Of a stretch of DNA of 64,000 nucleotides, positions 1-7,948 are shown one piece after another. The stretch comes from SZUA-254 sp031379665. GTDB taxonomy: Bacteria; Bacteroidota; Ignavibacteria; UBA10030; SZUA-254. The position numbers and the translations under genes were made by a program. The DNA lies in assembly GCA_031379665.1 (NCBI GenBank), contig JANNFI010000139.1:8576-72575 (forward strand), written 5' to 3'. The stretch's first letter is position 1, and every line of letters starts with the position of its first letter. The notes under the pieces were generated by a model, which saw only the letters and a list, made by a program, of their open reading frames with translations, was not told the DNA's origin and made no database searches.

Positions 1-1
1 C

Positions 2-181
2 ACGGTCTGGAGCGAGGCCTCCACCGTGATGTACCAGGGTGCGACCGCCGGAGCTCCGGGCAGCGATCAGGCTCCCCCGCAATCCGGCCCTGGGCCTGAG
101 AACGGAGCCGGGAAGAAGGACGGAAAAGTTGTCGAGGACGCTTCCTATGAGGTAGTGGACGACAAGGACAAGGAAAAATAA
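2..181 (+). CDS. dnaK: Molecular chaperone DnaK (Hsp70), C-terminal end only
   Basis: The gene is cut by the window start and only its last 59 codons are visible. The residues EASTVMYQ match the end of the DnaK helical lid. They are followed by a low-complexity Gly/Pro/Gln-rich linker and an acidic terminus with YEVVDD, which is the usual co-chaperone-binding tail of bacterial DnaK. DnaK is an ATP-dependent cytoplasmic chaperone working with DnaJ and GrpE. The ATPase and substrate-binding domains are outside the window, so the call rests on the tail alone. A clear intrinsic terminator follows, so this is the end of its transcription unit. Confidence 0.85.
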   Translation, partial: TVWSEASTVMYQGATAGAPGSDQAPPQSGPGPENGAGKKDGKVVEDASYEVVDDKDKEK

Positions 182-225
182 CTCCTTCCGTTCCGCTCCT
201 TTGCGGGCGGTTACAGTGTAACGGG

Positions 226-258
226 CCGCCCGCGATGAAAATCACGGGCGGTTTTTTT
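226..258 (+). terminator. Intrinsic terminator after dnaK
   Basis: A perfect 7-bp stem (CCGCCCG at 226-232, CGGGCGG at 245-251) is followed at once by seven T residues (252-258). An upstream copy of the 3' arm, GCGGGCGG at 203-210, could instead pair with 226-233, so two mutually exclusive hairpins can be drawn. Confidence 0.85.
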
Positions 259-329
259 ATAGGCATGAAGAGAATGAACTTCCGAAAATTCATCATCAAA
301 TCGATGGAAGCGGTTCAGGCGTTGCCTGC

Positions 330-361
330 TTTGATTGCGGGGCCCTTTTTCCTTACCTTCT
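330..361 (+). promoter_or_regulatory. Bacteroidota-type promoter for the isoaspartyl peptidase gene
   Basis: TTTG at 330-333, a 20-base spacer, then TACCTTCT at 354-361, fitting the -33 TTTG / -7 TAnnTTTG pattern. The predicted start of transcription near 365 leaves a leader of about 32 bases before the ATG at 397. Confidence 0.55.
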
Positions 362-396
362 ATCAATAAAATTTCCATTTCAGGGCCTGGTTCTTC

Positions 397-1299
397 ATGA
401 TTTCACTGATCGTTCACGGCGGAGCGTGGGATATCCCCGATGCCCTTCTCGGGGCCCATCGCGATGGCTGCGCCTCCGCGGTCGGAACGGGGTGGGGGAT
501 CCTCTCGTCCGGGGGCACGGCCATCGACGCGGTCGAACAGGCCATCCGGGTGATGGAGGCCGATGGCACTTTCGATGCCGGACGGGGTTCCCACCTGAAC
601 GCGGACGGCCAGGTCGAGCTCGACGCGAGCATCATGGAGGGACATTCGTACCGGTGCGGCGCGGTGGCGGCCGTCCGGAGGGTGATGCACCCCATCACGC
701 TCGCCCGGAAGATCATGGAGGAGAGCGAGCACATCCTCCTCGTGGGGGAGGGCGCTGAGCGTTTCGCCGTCAGCGCCGGGATGACGCTCTGCAAGGAGGC
801 CGAACTGGTCGCTCAGCGCGAACGCGACCTCTGGAAGACGGTCAACGCCACGTCCGGCTTCACCGCGAAAGACACGTTCACGAAACACCCCGGCGACACC
901 GTCGGCGCCGTGGCGATCGACCGTTCCGGCAACATCTGCGTGGGCACTTCCACCGGCGGGACCCTCAACAAATATCCAGGGCGCGTCGGTGATTCGCCGC
1001 TCATCGGCTGCGGCTCGTATGCGGAAAACGGAATCGGCGGGGTGTCGACCACCGGCTGGGGCGAAGGGATGATCAAGGTCGTCCTGGCGAAGACCATCAT
1101 CGACCGTATGGAGGAAAACGGGAGGGATCCCCAGCAGGCGGCGGACTACGGCATCGACGTCCTCCGGAAAAAAGTCGACGGGCGCGGCGGCGTGATCGTC
1201 CTGAACCACGAGGGCCGGATCGGTTTCTCGTTCAGCACCCCGAGGATGGCCTTCGCCTACCGGACGGAGGAAATGAACGAACCCCGCGTGGAGGTATGA
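397..1299 (+). CDS. iaaA: Isoaspartyl peptidase / L-asparaginase (Ntn hydrolase)
   Basis: 300 residues, the usual length for the plant-type asparaginase family. These enzymes are made as one chain that cuts itself into two subunits. The new N-terminal Thr then hydrolyses isoaspartyl dipeptides and asparagine in the cytoplasm. The N-terminal HGGAW motif (residues 7-11) is present. The self-cleavage site is GDTVGAVA, with the expected nucleophile at Thr168, and the downstream STGGTLNKYPGRVGDSP substrate-binding segment is intact. There is no signal peptide. The stop overlaps the start of the following methyltransferase gene by 4 bases (ATGA), so the two are probably translated together. Family membership is secure. 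Whether the enzyme prefers isoaspartyl peptides or asparagine cannot be read from sequence. Confidence 0.93.
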   Translation: MISLIVHGGAWDIPDALLGAHRDGCASAVGTGWGILSSGGTAIDAVEQAIRVMEADGTFDAGRGSHLNADGQVELDASIMEGHSYRCGAVAAVRRVMHPITLARKIMEESEHILLVGEGAERFAVSAGMTLCKEAELVAQRERDLWKTVNATSGFTAKDTFTKHPGDTVGAVAIDRSGNICVGTSTGGTLNKYPGRVGDSPLIGCGSYAENGIGGVSTTGWGEGMIKVVLAKTIIDRMEENGRDPQQAADYGIDVLRKKVDGRGGVIVLNHEGRIGFSFSTPRMAFAYRTEEMNEPRVEV

Positions 1300-2630
1300 T
1301 CCCGGCATCGATCGCCGGCCACGTCATCGAACTTCTCGTGCTCGCCGACCGCGGCCCCGGCCCCGTCGACCGTCTGGTCTCGGGTTTCCTGCGTGAGCGG
1401 CAGTATCTCGGGTCACGCGATCGGCGCACCATTTCGGACGTCCTCTTCGGCGTCATCCGCCACCGCCGGCTCCTCGAGACCATCCTTGAAGAATTCCTCC
1501 GGCTTCACCCCGCGTATTCTACGATCGACGCCCCAGCCCGGAGGTACCTTCCGCTCCTGGTGATCCATTCGTCCATTTTCCCCGGCCTCTTCGCAGAAGT
1601 ACCGCCACCACCCGAGGAGTTGCGGCCGCTCTGGACCCCCTATTTTCCCGACCTCGACCCCGCCGCCTTCGTTTCCTGGATCGCCGGCGCGAAGGACCTT
1701 GGCTTCCTAATGGAGGCCCCCGAGGTGATGCTCGCCGTGAAACACTCGTTCCAGGATTGGATGGTGGCCGACTGGCTTAGCCGCTGGCCCTCCGAAGCGG
1801 AGGATCTCCTGACGGCCCTCAACCGTCCGGGTGTCGTCTCGCTCAGGGTGAACCGGCTTAAAACGGACCGTGACGCCTGCCGCGAGCGACTTGTCGCCGA
1901 AGGGATCGCCGCGACGGATGCTTCGTTTCCCGATTCCGCGCTTAGCGTCTCGAAGCGATTCAACCAGAATGCCTCGGCCGCTTTCAAGGAGGGGTGGTAC
2001 GAAATCCAGGATATGGGGAGCCAGGTGATCTCACTCGCCTGCGCACCGCAGTCGGGGCATCTCGTCGTCGACGGGTGCGCTGGCGCCGGTGGAAAATCGC
2101 TGCACCTCGCCGACCTGATGAAGAACAAGGGGAAGATCATCGCCGTCGACACTGATCCTGCCCGGTTGAAGGAACTCACCGTCCGGGCGCGGCGGGGCGG
2201 GGCCGGCATCATCCTCGCCGTGGCGAAGAAGGACTTCGACCCGAAACGGTACGACGCCAGGGCCGACGTCGTCCTTGTCGATGCCCCTTGCTCGGGATCA
2301 GGAACCATCAGAAGAAATCCCGCACTCAAGTGGAGCATCCGCGAGGATGAGGTTGCGCGGTTCGCCAGCCGCCAGCTCGACCTCCTGAACATCTACGCGC
2401 CGTTGGTGAAACGGGGCGGTCGCCTGGTCTACTCCACCTGCAGTCTTTTTTCCGCGGAAAACGAAGCGGTCGTGGGGCGCTTCCTGAGTTGTCACGCCGG
2501 TTTCCGGCCGTTGGACGTCTCCGGGACGATACCGTGGGGCATCGAAAAGGGGGCCCACGATTCTCTCACGCTCCTGCCCCACCGCCATCCCACGGACGGG
2601 TTCTTCATCTCGGTCCTGGAACGACCCTGA
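1296..2630 (+). CDS. rsmB: rRNA (cytosine-5)-methyltransferase, RsmB/NOP2 family
   Basis: 444 residues with the two-part structure of RsmB (Fmu). An N-terminal NusB-like helical RNA-binding region (about residues 1-150) precedes a Rossmann-fold SAM methyltransferase. Motif I is VDGCAGAGGKS near residue 257. Motif IV is DAPCSGSGT near 329 and carries the Cys that releases the product. Motif VI is YSTCS near 380 and carries the nucleophilic Cys. RsmB methylates C967 of 16S rRNA in Escherichia coli. The same target here is inferred from the NusB-fused architecture. The ATG overlaps the stop of the upstream peptidase gene. Relatives such as RsmF or NOP2-type enzymes are less likely because they lack the NusB-like domain. 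Confidence 0.88.
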   Translation: MIPASIAGHVIELLVLADRGPGPVDRLVSGFLRERQYLGSRDRRTISDVLFGVIRHRRLLETILEEFLRLHPAYSTIDAPARRYLPLLVIHSSIFPGLFAEVPPPPEELRPLWTPYFPDLDPAAFVSWIAGAKDLGFLMEAPEVMLAVKHSFQDWMVADWLSRWPSEAEDLLTALNRPGVVSLRVNRLKTDRDACRERLVAEGIAATDASFPDSALSVSKRFNQNASAAFKEGWYEIQDMGSQVISLACAPQSGHLVVDGCAGAGGKSLHLADLMKNKGKIIAVDTDPARLKELTVRARRGGAGIILAVAKKDFDPKRYDARADVVLVDAPCSGSGTIRRNPALKWSIREDEVARFASRQLDLLNIYAPLVKRGGRLVYSTCSLFSAENEAVVGRFLSCHAGFRPLDVSGTIPWGIEKGAHDSLTLLPHRHPTDGFFISVLERP

Positions 2631-2693
2631 CGCCCGGGGTTGCAAAATGTCACCGCTCTTCGTAGATTTCACTCACACACCATCAGTCATCCA

Positions 2694-3218
2694 ATGAAAC
2701 ATATCCTGTTTTCCCTGTTCACCGTCTCTGCGCTTGTACTGCTTTCCTCCTGCTCCGGCCGAAACGCCCGGGACCTCTACGACGAGGGCAGGGCCGCCGA
2801 GGATTCCGCGAAATACATCCTCGCCCTCGAAAAATACGACGAGGTCGTCAACACCTATCCGTCGGAGGCCGTGGCGGAAACCGCTCTGTACCGGACCGTG
2901 ATGATCCGCGCGAACGCGCCCGGCGACAAGGCGCTCGCCGTCGGTTCACAGATGCGGTTCCTCGAGCTCTACCCGAAAAGCCAGGAAGCGCCGAAGGTGA
3001 TGTTCATGCTCGCGTTCCTCTATAACAACGAACTCGGCCGCACCGACAGCGCGAAGAAATACTACGAACAATTCCTCGCCGTCTATCCCGCCCACGAGCT
3101 CGCCCCGTCGGCGAAGTTCGAGCTCGAGACCCTGGGCAAGGGTCCTGAGGAGATCCTCGGGGGGGGCGACGCGCCCGCGGTGGCGTCGGAGAAGGCGGGG
3201 AGCGGAGGCCAGCCCTAA
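2694..3218 (+). CDS. TPR-containing outer-membrane lipoprotein (BamD/YbgF-like)
   Basis: 174 residues from the ATG at 2694. I prefer it to an upstream TTG at 2640 because it opens directly on a lipoprotein signal peptide (MKHILF, then a hydrophobic stretch, lipobox LSSC with the lipidated Cys near residue 18). The mature part contains about three tetratricopeptide repeats of the BamD/YbgF type (ALEKYDEVVNTYP, AVGSQMRFLELYP, AKKYYEQFLAVYP), followed by a Gly/Ala-rich tail. BamD-like proteins scaffold outer-membrane or cell-division complexes. At 174 residues this is shorter than BamD (about 240) and could be an unrelated TPR scaffold. Its TAATG overlap with the DUF58 gene indicates co-translation. 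Confidence 0.75.
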   Translation: MKHILFSLFTVSALVLLSSCSGRNARDLYDEGRAAEDSAKYILALEKYDEVVNTYPSEAVAETALYRTVMIRANAPGDKALAVGSQMRFLELYPKSQEAPKVMFMLAFLYNNELGRTDSAKKYYEQFLAVYPAHELAPSAKFELETLGKGPEEILGGGDAPAVASEKAGSGGQP

Positions 3219-4126
3219 TGCCCTCCGTCGTCCCAGACCACCTGCGCTTCCTGCAGCCGGACGTCGTCGCGAAGCTCTCGAACATGGAGCTGGTCGCGCG
3301 TCTGGTGGTCGAGGGATTCATCACGGGGCTCCACAAAAGCCCGTACCACGGGTTCAGCGTCGAGTTCGCGGAGCACCGCCAGTACATGCCCGGCGACGAG
3401 ATCAAGCACATCGACTGGAAGATCTACGGCCGCACCGACCGGTATTACATCAAGCAGTTCGAGGAGGAGACCAACCTCAAGGCGTACATCGTCCTCGACG
3501 CGAGCGCGTCGATGGCATACGCGTCGGAGGGGCGCCTTTCGAAGCTCGAGTACGCCTCGTACGTCGCGGCGGCCCTCGCCCACCTCCTGATCCAGCAGCG
3601 CGACGCCGTGGGCTTCGTCCAGTACGACGAGAGGCTCAGGACCTTCATGCCGCCGCACGCGACGAAGTCATACCTGAGGGAGATCCTCCGCGCCCTCCAC
3701 GCCGTCAAGCCGGCGAATAAGACCGCGACATCCGAAACTCTCCACAGCGTGGCCGAACGGATCAAGCGCCGGGGACTCGTGATCCTCCTGAGCGACCTTT
3801 TCGACGACCCGGCCCAGGTGATGACCGCGCTACGGCACTTCAGGCACCGGAAGCACGAGGTGATCGTGATGCAGGTGCTCGACCCCCTCGAGAGGAGCTT
3901 CGCGTTCGACCGTGACGCCGTCTTCCGGGATATGGAAACAGGCGACAAGATCACCACCCAGCCCTGGCACATTCAGCAGGCGTACCGCGAAGAAATGGGC
4001 AAATTCCTCGATTCCTACAAGCGGGAGTGCCGCCAAAATAATATTGACTATATTCTGCTCGACACTACCACGCCCTTCGACGTGGCCCTGTTCGAGTTCC
4101 TCCACAAGAGACAGAAGATGGGGTAG
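3218..4126 (+). CDS. DUF58 domain protein (MoxR-associated, von Willebrand A-like)
   Basis: 302 residues. The DUF58 signature is clear: SVEFAEHRQYMPGDEIKHIDWK near residues 48-70, then a von Willebrand A-like fold whose metal-site motif reads DASASM (near residue 90), with further Asp residues in LLSDLFDD. DUF58 proteins usually work with a MoxR AAA+ ATPase and Bat-type proteins. No MoxR gene is in view, so the partner is elsewhere or the gene is detached. There is no signal peptide or membrane segment, so it is probably cytoplasmic. The start codon overlaps the stop of the TPR lipoprotein gene. The molecular function is unproven for the family. Confidence 0.85.
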   Translation: MPSVVPDHLRFLQPDVVAKLSNMELVARLVVEGFITGLHKSPYHGFSVEFAEHRQYMPGDEIKHIDWKIYGRTDRYYIKQFEEETNLKAYIVLDASASMAYASEGRLSKLEYASYVAAALAHLLIQQRDAVGFVQYDERLRTFMPPHATKSYLREILRALHAVKPANKTATSETLHSVAERIKRRGLVILLSDLFDDPAQVMTALRHFRHRKHEVIVMQVLDPLERSFAFDRDAVFRDMETGDKITTQPWHIQQAYREEMGKFLDSYKRECRQNNIDYILLDTTTPFDVALFEFLHKRQKMG

Positions 4127-4305
4127 GGGGGAGGCCCCCGTGCGGCGCATATCCGCACACGCACGACCCGGTTCGGAGCGTTTCGTCTCCCGGAATCATA
4201 TCGTCCATCATGCCAATGTCGCGTTCCTGATCTGATAACATCGTTCATCCCCACGCCAATGCGTGATGCTTCCGCGGAGACACACAACATTCCGGAGGTC
4301 GTCGA

Positions 4306-6321
4306 ATGTCAGGCTGCCCGATCCCGAAGTTCACCTTCCATGCCACGCTCATCGCACTCAGCCTTCTTGCGTTGAGCTGTGAGGAGAAGATTTACCAGAC
4401 CATCAACGGTCCGGGTTCACTCGACGATCCTTCGGTCCTACCCGCGGTCGTTTTCACCCTTCCACCGGCGAATTCGATCGGCCCGTACCCCGATCTGTAC
4501 ATCAAGGATTGCGTTGCGAACTATTGCCCGTCCTACCTTCAGCTTCAGGTCCGATTCAACAAGTATATGGATGTGTCGTCCGTGCGCCGGGCAATCGGGC
4601 TGGAGACCACCTCCGGTAATATCGCGGCCGACTCGGGCCTGATCTCCGTGCTCGGGGGAGATCTCTTCCTCGTCTCGCCGGTCGATTCCAATGGGAACCG
4701 GATAACGGGCAATTTTCGGATCGGGGAAACCTTTACGATGACGGTTGACTCCACCGCGAGAGACATCCACGGGAACAGCCTCACCCAGCCGTTCAGGATG
4801 ACGTTCGTGCCGGAGCCGTATTTCCGCGCCCGCTCGACGACGCCGGCCGACGGGGCAGGAGACGTGCCCACCTCAGCCACGGTCTCGGTGCGGTTCAACG
4901 GCAGGATCGACGGTTCGATCCTGGACGCCGTCCGCCTCTACCCGGATGCGGGCGGGTACTGGTCGATCAATCCGGATTCGACGATGGCGTCGTATGGTTG
5001 GCTGAGCTCCAACGGTTCCCTCAAAAATTCCACGGCCTACACCATCACCGTTGATTCGGGCGCGGCCGACCGCGACGGTAACCTGCTTCCAGAAACGTTC
5101 GTCTCGACCTTCGTGACCCGGCCCTTCGTGGTCACCAGCACGACTCCGCGCAACGGGGAGATGGACGTCGACCAGGGCACGGCCATCGTGGTCAACTTCA
5201 ATACGCGCCTCGACACCTCGACTGTGCGAGCCTCGATCTCCATCGACCCCCCGGTCGACGGCATCTTCCAGCTCTACTCCGGGCTTGCTTCGTTTTACTT
5301 CCAGCCGCTTGAGCCCCTCCCGAAGGGGACCACGTTTACCGTCCGGATCGACACGACACTGCGATCCGCCAACGGCGCATACCTCCTCGAACCGTACGAA
5401 TTCGCGTTTACGACCACCGATTTCAGGATCGTTTACGTCTATCCCCCCGACGGTTGGGGGGATGTCCACCCGCTCTATCCCCTCAGCGTGTCGACGAACG
5501 CTCTCCCCGACTATTCCACCATCCGCGGGTCGATCCATATCGAGCCGCCCCTTGGGTTCGAGGTCACGAGCTGGCCAGGCGACAACTCCTTTTTCATATA
5601 TCCCGACCATTATCTCGCTGTTTCGACGCGCTACACCGTGACAATCGATACGTCGCTGAGGTCTACCGAGGGAATGCGTCTTGCCTCGGCCACGACGTTC
5701 TCGTTCACCACGGCGCCGCTCGCCGCCATCAGTGCGGAGCCGGTCCCGGGATCCGAGAATGTAACGCTCACGGAACAGGTCTCGGTGGGTTTTAACGCGG
5801 AGATCGACGCCGGTACGGCCGAAGCGGCTTTCTCGATCTCCCCCCCGACCCTCGGTTTGATCTACACCGCCGGGACGACGGTGAGTTTCTCCCAGGTCGA
5901 ATTGGCCGCCCGGACACTCTACACGGTCACCATCGACACATCCCTCGAGGCCTACCATGGCGGAGGGTTGCAGAAACCGTATTCGTTCTCCTTCACCACT
6001 GGGAGTTTCGGCGTGATCGGAACCCAGCCTGCCAACGGCGATACCGGTCGTCCGGTCAACTATATCATTTTCATTTATTTTTCGGGCAATCTCGATACTT
6101 CGAGCATCGCCGGATCCTACGCACTGAGGGATTCGACGGGCGCCCTCGTCCCGTCGGGATTCCTGTATTACCGCCAGAACCCGTGGGAATTCGCGATCGA
6201 TCCTGACGCAAACCTGGAGCCGGGTACGCTCTACACCGTCACCATCTCGGCCACGATCAGGTCGAAGGGGGGAAGCATGCTGGAGGCCCCGTACATTTTT
6301 TCATTCCGGACGGCGCGCTGA
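4306..6321 (+). CDS. Lipoprotein with six tandem Ig-like (Big_5) domains
   Basis: 671 residues. It starts with a lipoprotein signal (hydrophobic stretch then LALSC, Cys near residue 25). The rest is six copies of a roughly 95-105 residue Big_5/SbsA-type Ig-like unit. Each opens with a motif like 'TTPADGAGDVPTSATVSVRFN' cut short or varied, and closes with a 'YTVTIDT..DxxGxxL..PYxFSFTT' type strand. The first unit carries a Cys pair (DCVANYC) absent from the others. Such proteins are surface-exposed adhesins or scaffolds, with no catalytic motif. The next gene is a shorter paralogue sharing the first domain, including the Cys pair. Exact role unknown. Confidence 0.8.
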   Translation: MSGCPIPKFTFHATLIALSLLALSCEEKIYQTINGPGSLDDPSVLPAVVFTLPPANSIGPYPDLYIKDCVANYCPSYLQLQVRFNKYMDVSSVRRAIGLETTSGNIAADSGLISVLGGDLFLVSPVDSNGNRITGNFRIGETFTMTVDSTARDIHGNSLTQPFRMTFVPEPYFRARSTTPADGAGDVPTSATVSVRFNGRIDGSILDAVRLYPDAGGYWSINPDSTMASYGWLSSNGSLKNSTAYTITVDSGAADRDGNLLPETFVSTFVTRPFVVTSTTPRNGEMDVDQGTAIVVNFNTRLDTSTVRASISIDPPVDGIFQLYSGLASFYFQPLEPLPKGTTFTVRIDTTLRSANGAYLLEPYEFAFTTTDFRIVYVYPPDGWGDVHPLYPLSVSTNALPDYSTIRGSIHIEPPLGFEVTSWPGDNSFFIYPDHYLAVSTRYTVTIDTSLRSTEGMRLASATTFSFTTAPLAAISAEPVPGSENVTLTEQVSVGFNAEIDAGTAEAAFSISPPTLGLIYTAGTTVSFSQVELAARTLYTVTIDTSLEAYHGGGLQKPYSFSFTTGSFGVIGTQPANGDTGRPVNYIIFIYFSGNLDTSSIAGSYALRDSTGALVPSGFLYYRQNPWEFAIDPDANLEPGTLYTVTISATIRSKGGSMLEAPYIFSFRTAR

Positions 6322-6361
6322 GGAGTGACCTGCCGGGCAATACGATAACGAAGGAGGTCGC

Positions 6362-7756
6362 ATGAAAATCGTACTGATCCTCATCTGCGCCGTAGCGGCG
6401 CTCTCGTGCGAAGGCCCGATGGGACCCGCCGGCCCCCCCGGCGATCCGACCGGGTCGCTGGGCGATCCCTCGATCATGCCGAAGGTGATACATTCTTATC
6501 CTGCCGCGAACACGACGGGTCCCTACCCGGAGCTCTACCGGTATGACTGCGGCTTCGAATGGTGCTACTATTATTCACAGTTCCAGGTCCGGTTCAATAA
6601 GTTCATGGACCTGACGTCGGTGCGGCGCTCGGTCCGTCTCTACTCTCCCGACGGGAATATCAATGCGGATACGAACTTTATCATTTCAGTCGGCGGCGAC
6701 GTCTTCATCCTGAACCCGGTCGATTCGAACGGGTACCGCTCGAACTTCCGGTTTCAGGTCGGCGCACCGTACTCGATCGCCGTTGACTCCACCGCCAGGG
6801 ACATCAATGGGAACGCGCTCGCGCCTCCGTTCACGGCGACGTTCGTTCCAGAGCCGTATTTCAGGGTGATGGAGGTCCAGCCGCAGGACGGTGATGTAAA
6901 TGTTTCGGCGTACACGTACCCCCAGTTGAGATTCAACAGCAAGGTCTCAGCCGCCATCCTCACACACCTGACTGTCGAACCGGTAACGACCGGAAACTGG
7001 TGGCTGGGATACGATTCCACATCGGTGGGGTTCCAACCGACAACACTCCTTCCCACTGCCACCGAATTTACGCTCACCCTCGATGGTTCGGCGGAGGATG
7101 CCCGGGGGAACAGGATCCCGGCACCGTTCACATCCCGGTTTACCACGAGACCGTTCAGCGTGATGTATGTATCTCCCTGGGATGGGGCGACGGGGATCAG
7201 CTTGAATGCATCCGTCATGCTGCATTTCAGTGTCCCGATCGACACGTCAACGTTCAGGTCCGCGTTTAGTTTGTCCCCGGCCACCTCAGGGATTATCTAC
7301 GGGCTCAATCCCGGATCGACCAGCATTAATTTCGCTCCACAGGACGGACTCCTGGCTTCGACGACGTTCACAATACGGATCGACACCACGCTTCGCGATC
7401 TGGCAGGATCCCGCCTCGCCGAGGGCTTCGAATCTTCATTCACCACGGCCCCGTTCTCCATCCTCTCGACCTTTCCGCAGGACGGCTCGGTGGGTGTATC
7501 CCCATACAATTTGTTCTACGTCTACACCGATGCGCCGCTGAACGAGGCAGCCGTTGCGGGGTCTCTGCAGATCAGTCCGTCAATCCCTGTGACAGTGATT
7601 ATGTGTGACGGCTGTTCATATTTCTATTTTTACGTCCCGGCAGGCTTCGCAGCGAATACGACGTACAGCGTGACGATCGGAACGGGGCTCAGCACGAAAC
7701 GGGGACAGACCCTTCCGGCGCCTTACACCTACTCATTCACGACCGGGGCGAACTGA
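6362..7756 (+). CDS. Lipoprotein with four Big_5 domains and a short collagen-like stalk
   Basis: 464 residues, preceded by a strong Shine-Dalgarno AAGGAGG at 6351-6357. The signal peptide is short (lipobox AALSC, Cys near residue 16). Directly after the lipid-anchored Cys come Gly-X-Y triplets (GPMGPAGPPGDP), a collagen-like stretch the neighbouring paralogue lacks. Four Big_5 units follow. The first matches the first unit of the upstream gene closely (PYPELY, DCGFEWC, QVRFNKFMDLTSVRRS). The pair clearly arose by duplication. A surface-exposed structural or binding role is likely. No enzyme motif is visible. Confidence 0.8.
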   Translation: MKIVLILICAVAALSCEGPMGPAGPPGDPTGSLGDPSIMPKVIHSYPAANTTGPYPELYRYDCGFEWCYYYSQFQVRFNKFMDLTSVRRSVRLYSPDGNINADTNFIISVGGDVFILNPVDSNGYRSNFRFQVGAPYSIAVDSTARDINGNALAPPFTATFVPEPYFRVMEVQPQDGDVNVSAYTYPQLRFNSKVSAAILTHLTVEPVTTGNWWLGYDSTSVGFQPTTLLPTATEFTLTLDGSAEDARGNRIPAPFTSRFTTRPFSVMYVSPWDGATGISLNASVMLHFSVPIDTSTFRSAFSLSPATSGIIYGLNPGSTSINFAPQDGLLASTTFTIRIDTTLRDLAGSRLAEGFESSFTTAPFSILSTFPQDGSVGVSPYNLFYVYTDAPLNEAAVAGSLQISPSIPVTVIMCDGCSYFYFYVPAGFAANTTYSVTIGTGLSTKRGQTLPAPYTYSFTTGAN

Positions 7757-7778
7757 CCCTTCATCCGCCCCCGATGCC

Positions 7779-7812
7779 GGGGCCGGGGTCTGCCCGGACG
7801 CGCCCCGGCCCC
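7779..7812 (+). terminator. GC-rich perfect hairpin between the Big_5 genes and uvrA
   Basis: GGGGCCGGGG (7779-7788) and CCCCGGCCCC (7803-7812) form a 10-bp perfect stem with a 14-base loop. No T-tract follows, so it could be a Rho-type or processing element rather than a classical terminator. It lies between the Big_5 stop and the uvrA promoter. Confidence 0.45.
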
Positions 7813-7861
7813 AGTGCAATCTCCGTCCTGAGCGGCGCCGGGATCATTCCCCTCGCCGCTC

Positions 7862-7893
7862 CTTGCATTTACCCCCCGGGAACGGTTATATTG
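7862..7893 (+). promoter_or_regulatory. Bacteroidota-type promoter for uvrA
   Basis: CTTG at 7862-7865, 21-base spacer, TATATTG at 7887-7893. Transcription would start near 7898. This places the in-frame TTG at 7895 inside the promoter and supports the ATG at 7949 as the uvrA start. Confidence 0.55.
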
Positions 7894-7948
7894 ATTGTCT
7901 AAGCCGAATTTCCCGACGAACGAGCCGAGGCCCCTCCCAGTGCCCGCG

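Noticed and set aside
4873..5958. 361-codon minus-strand open frame
   Set aside because: Antisense to the six-domain Big_5 gene, whose repeat structure proves the coding strand.
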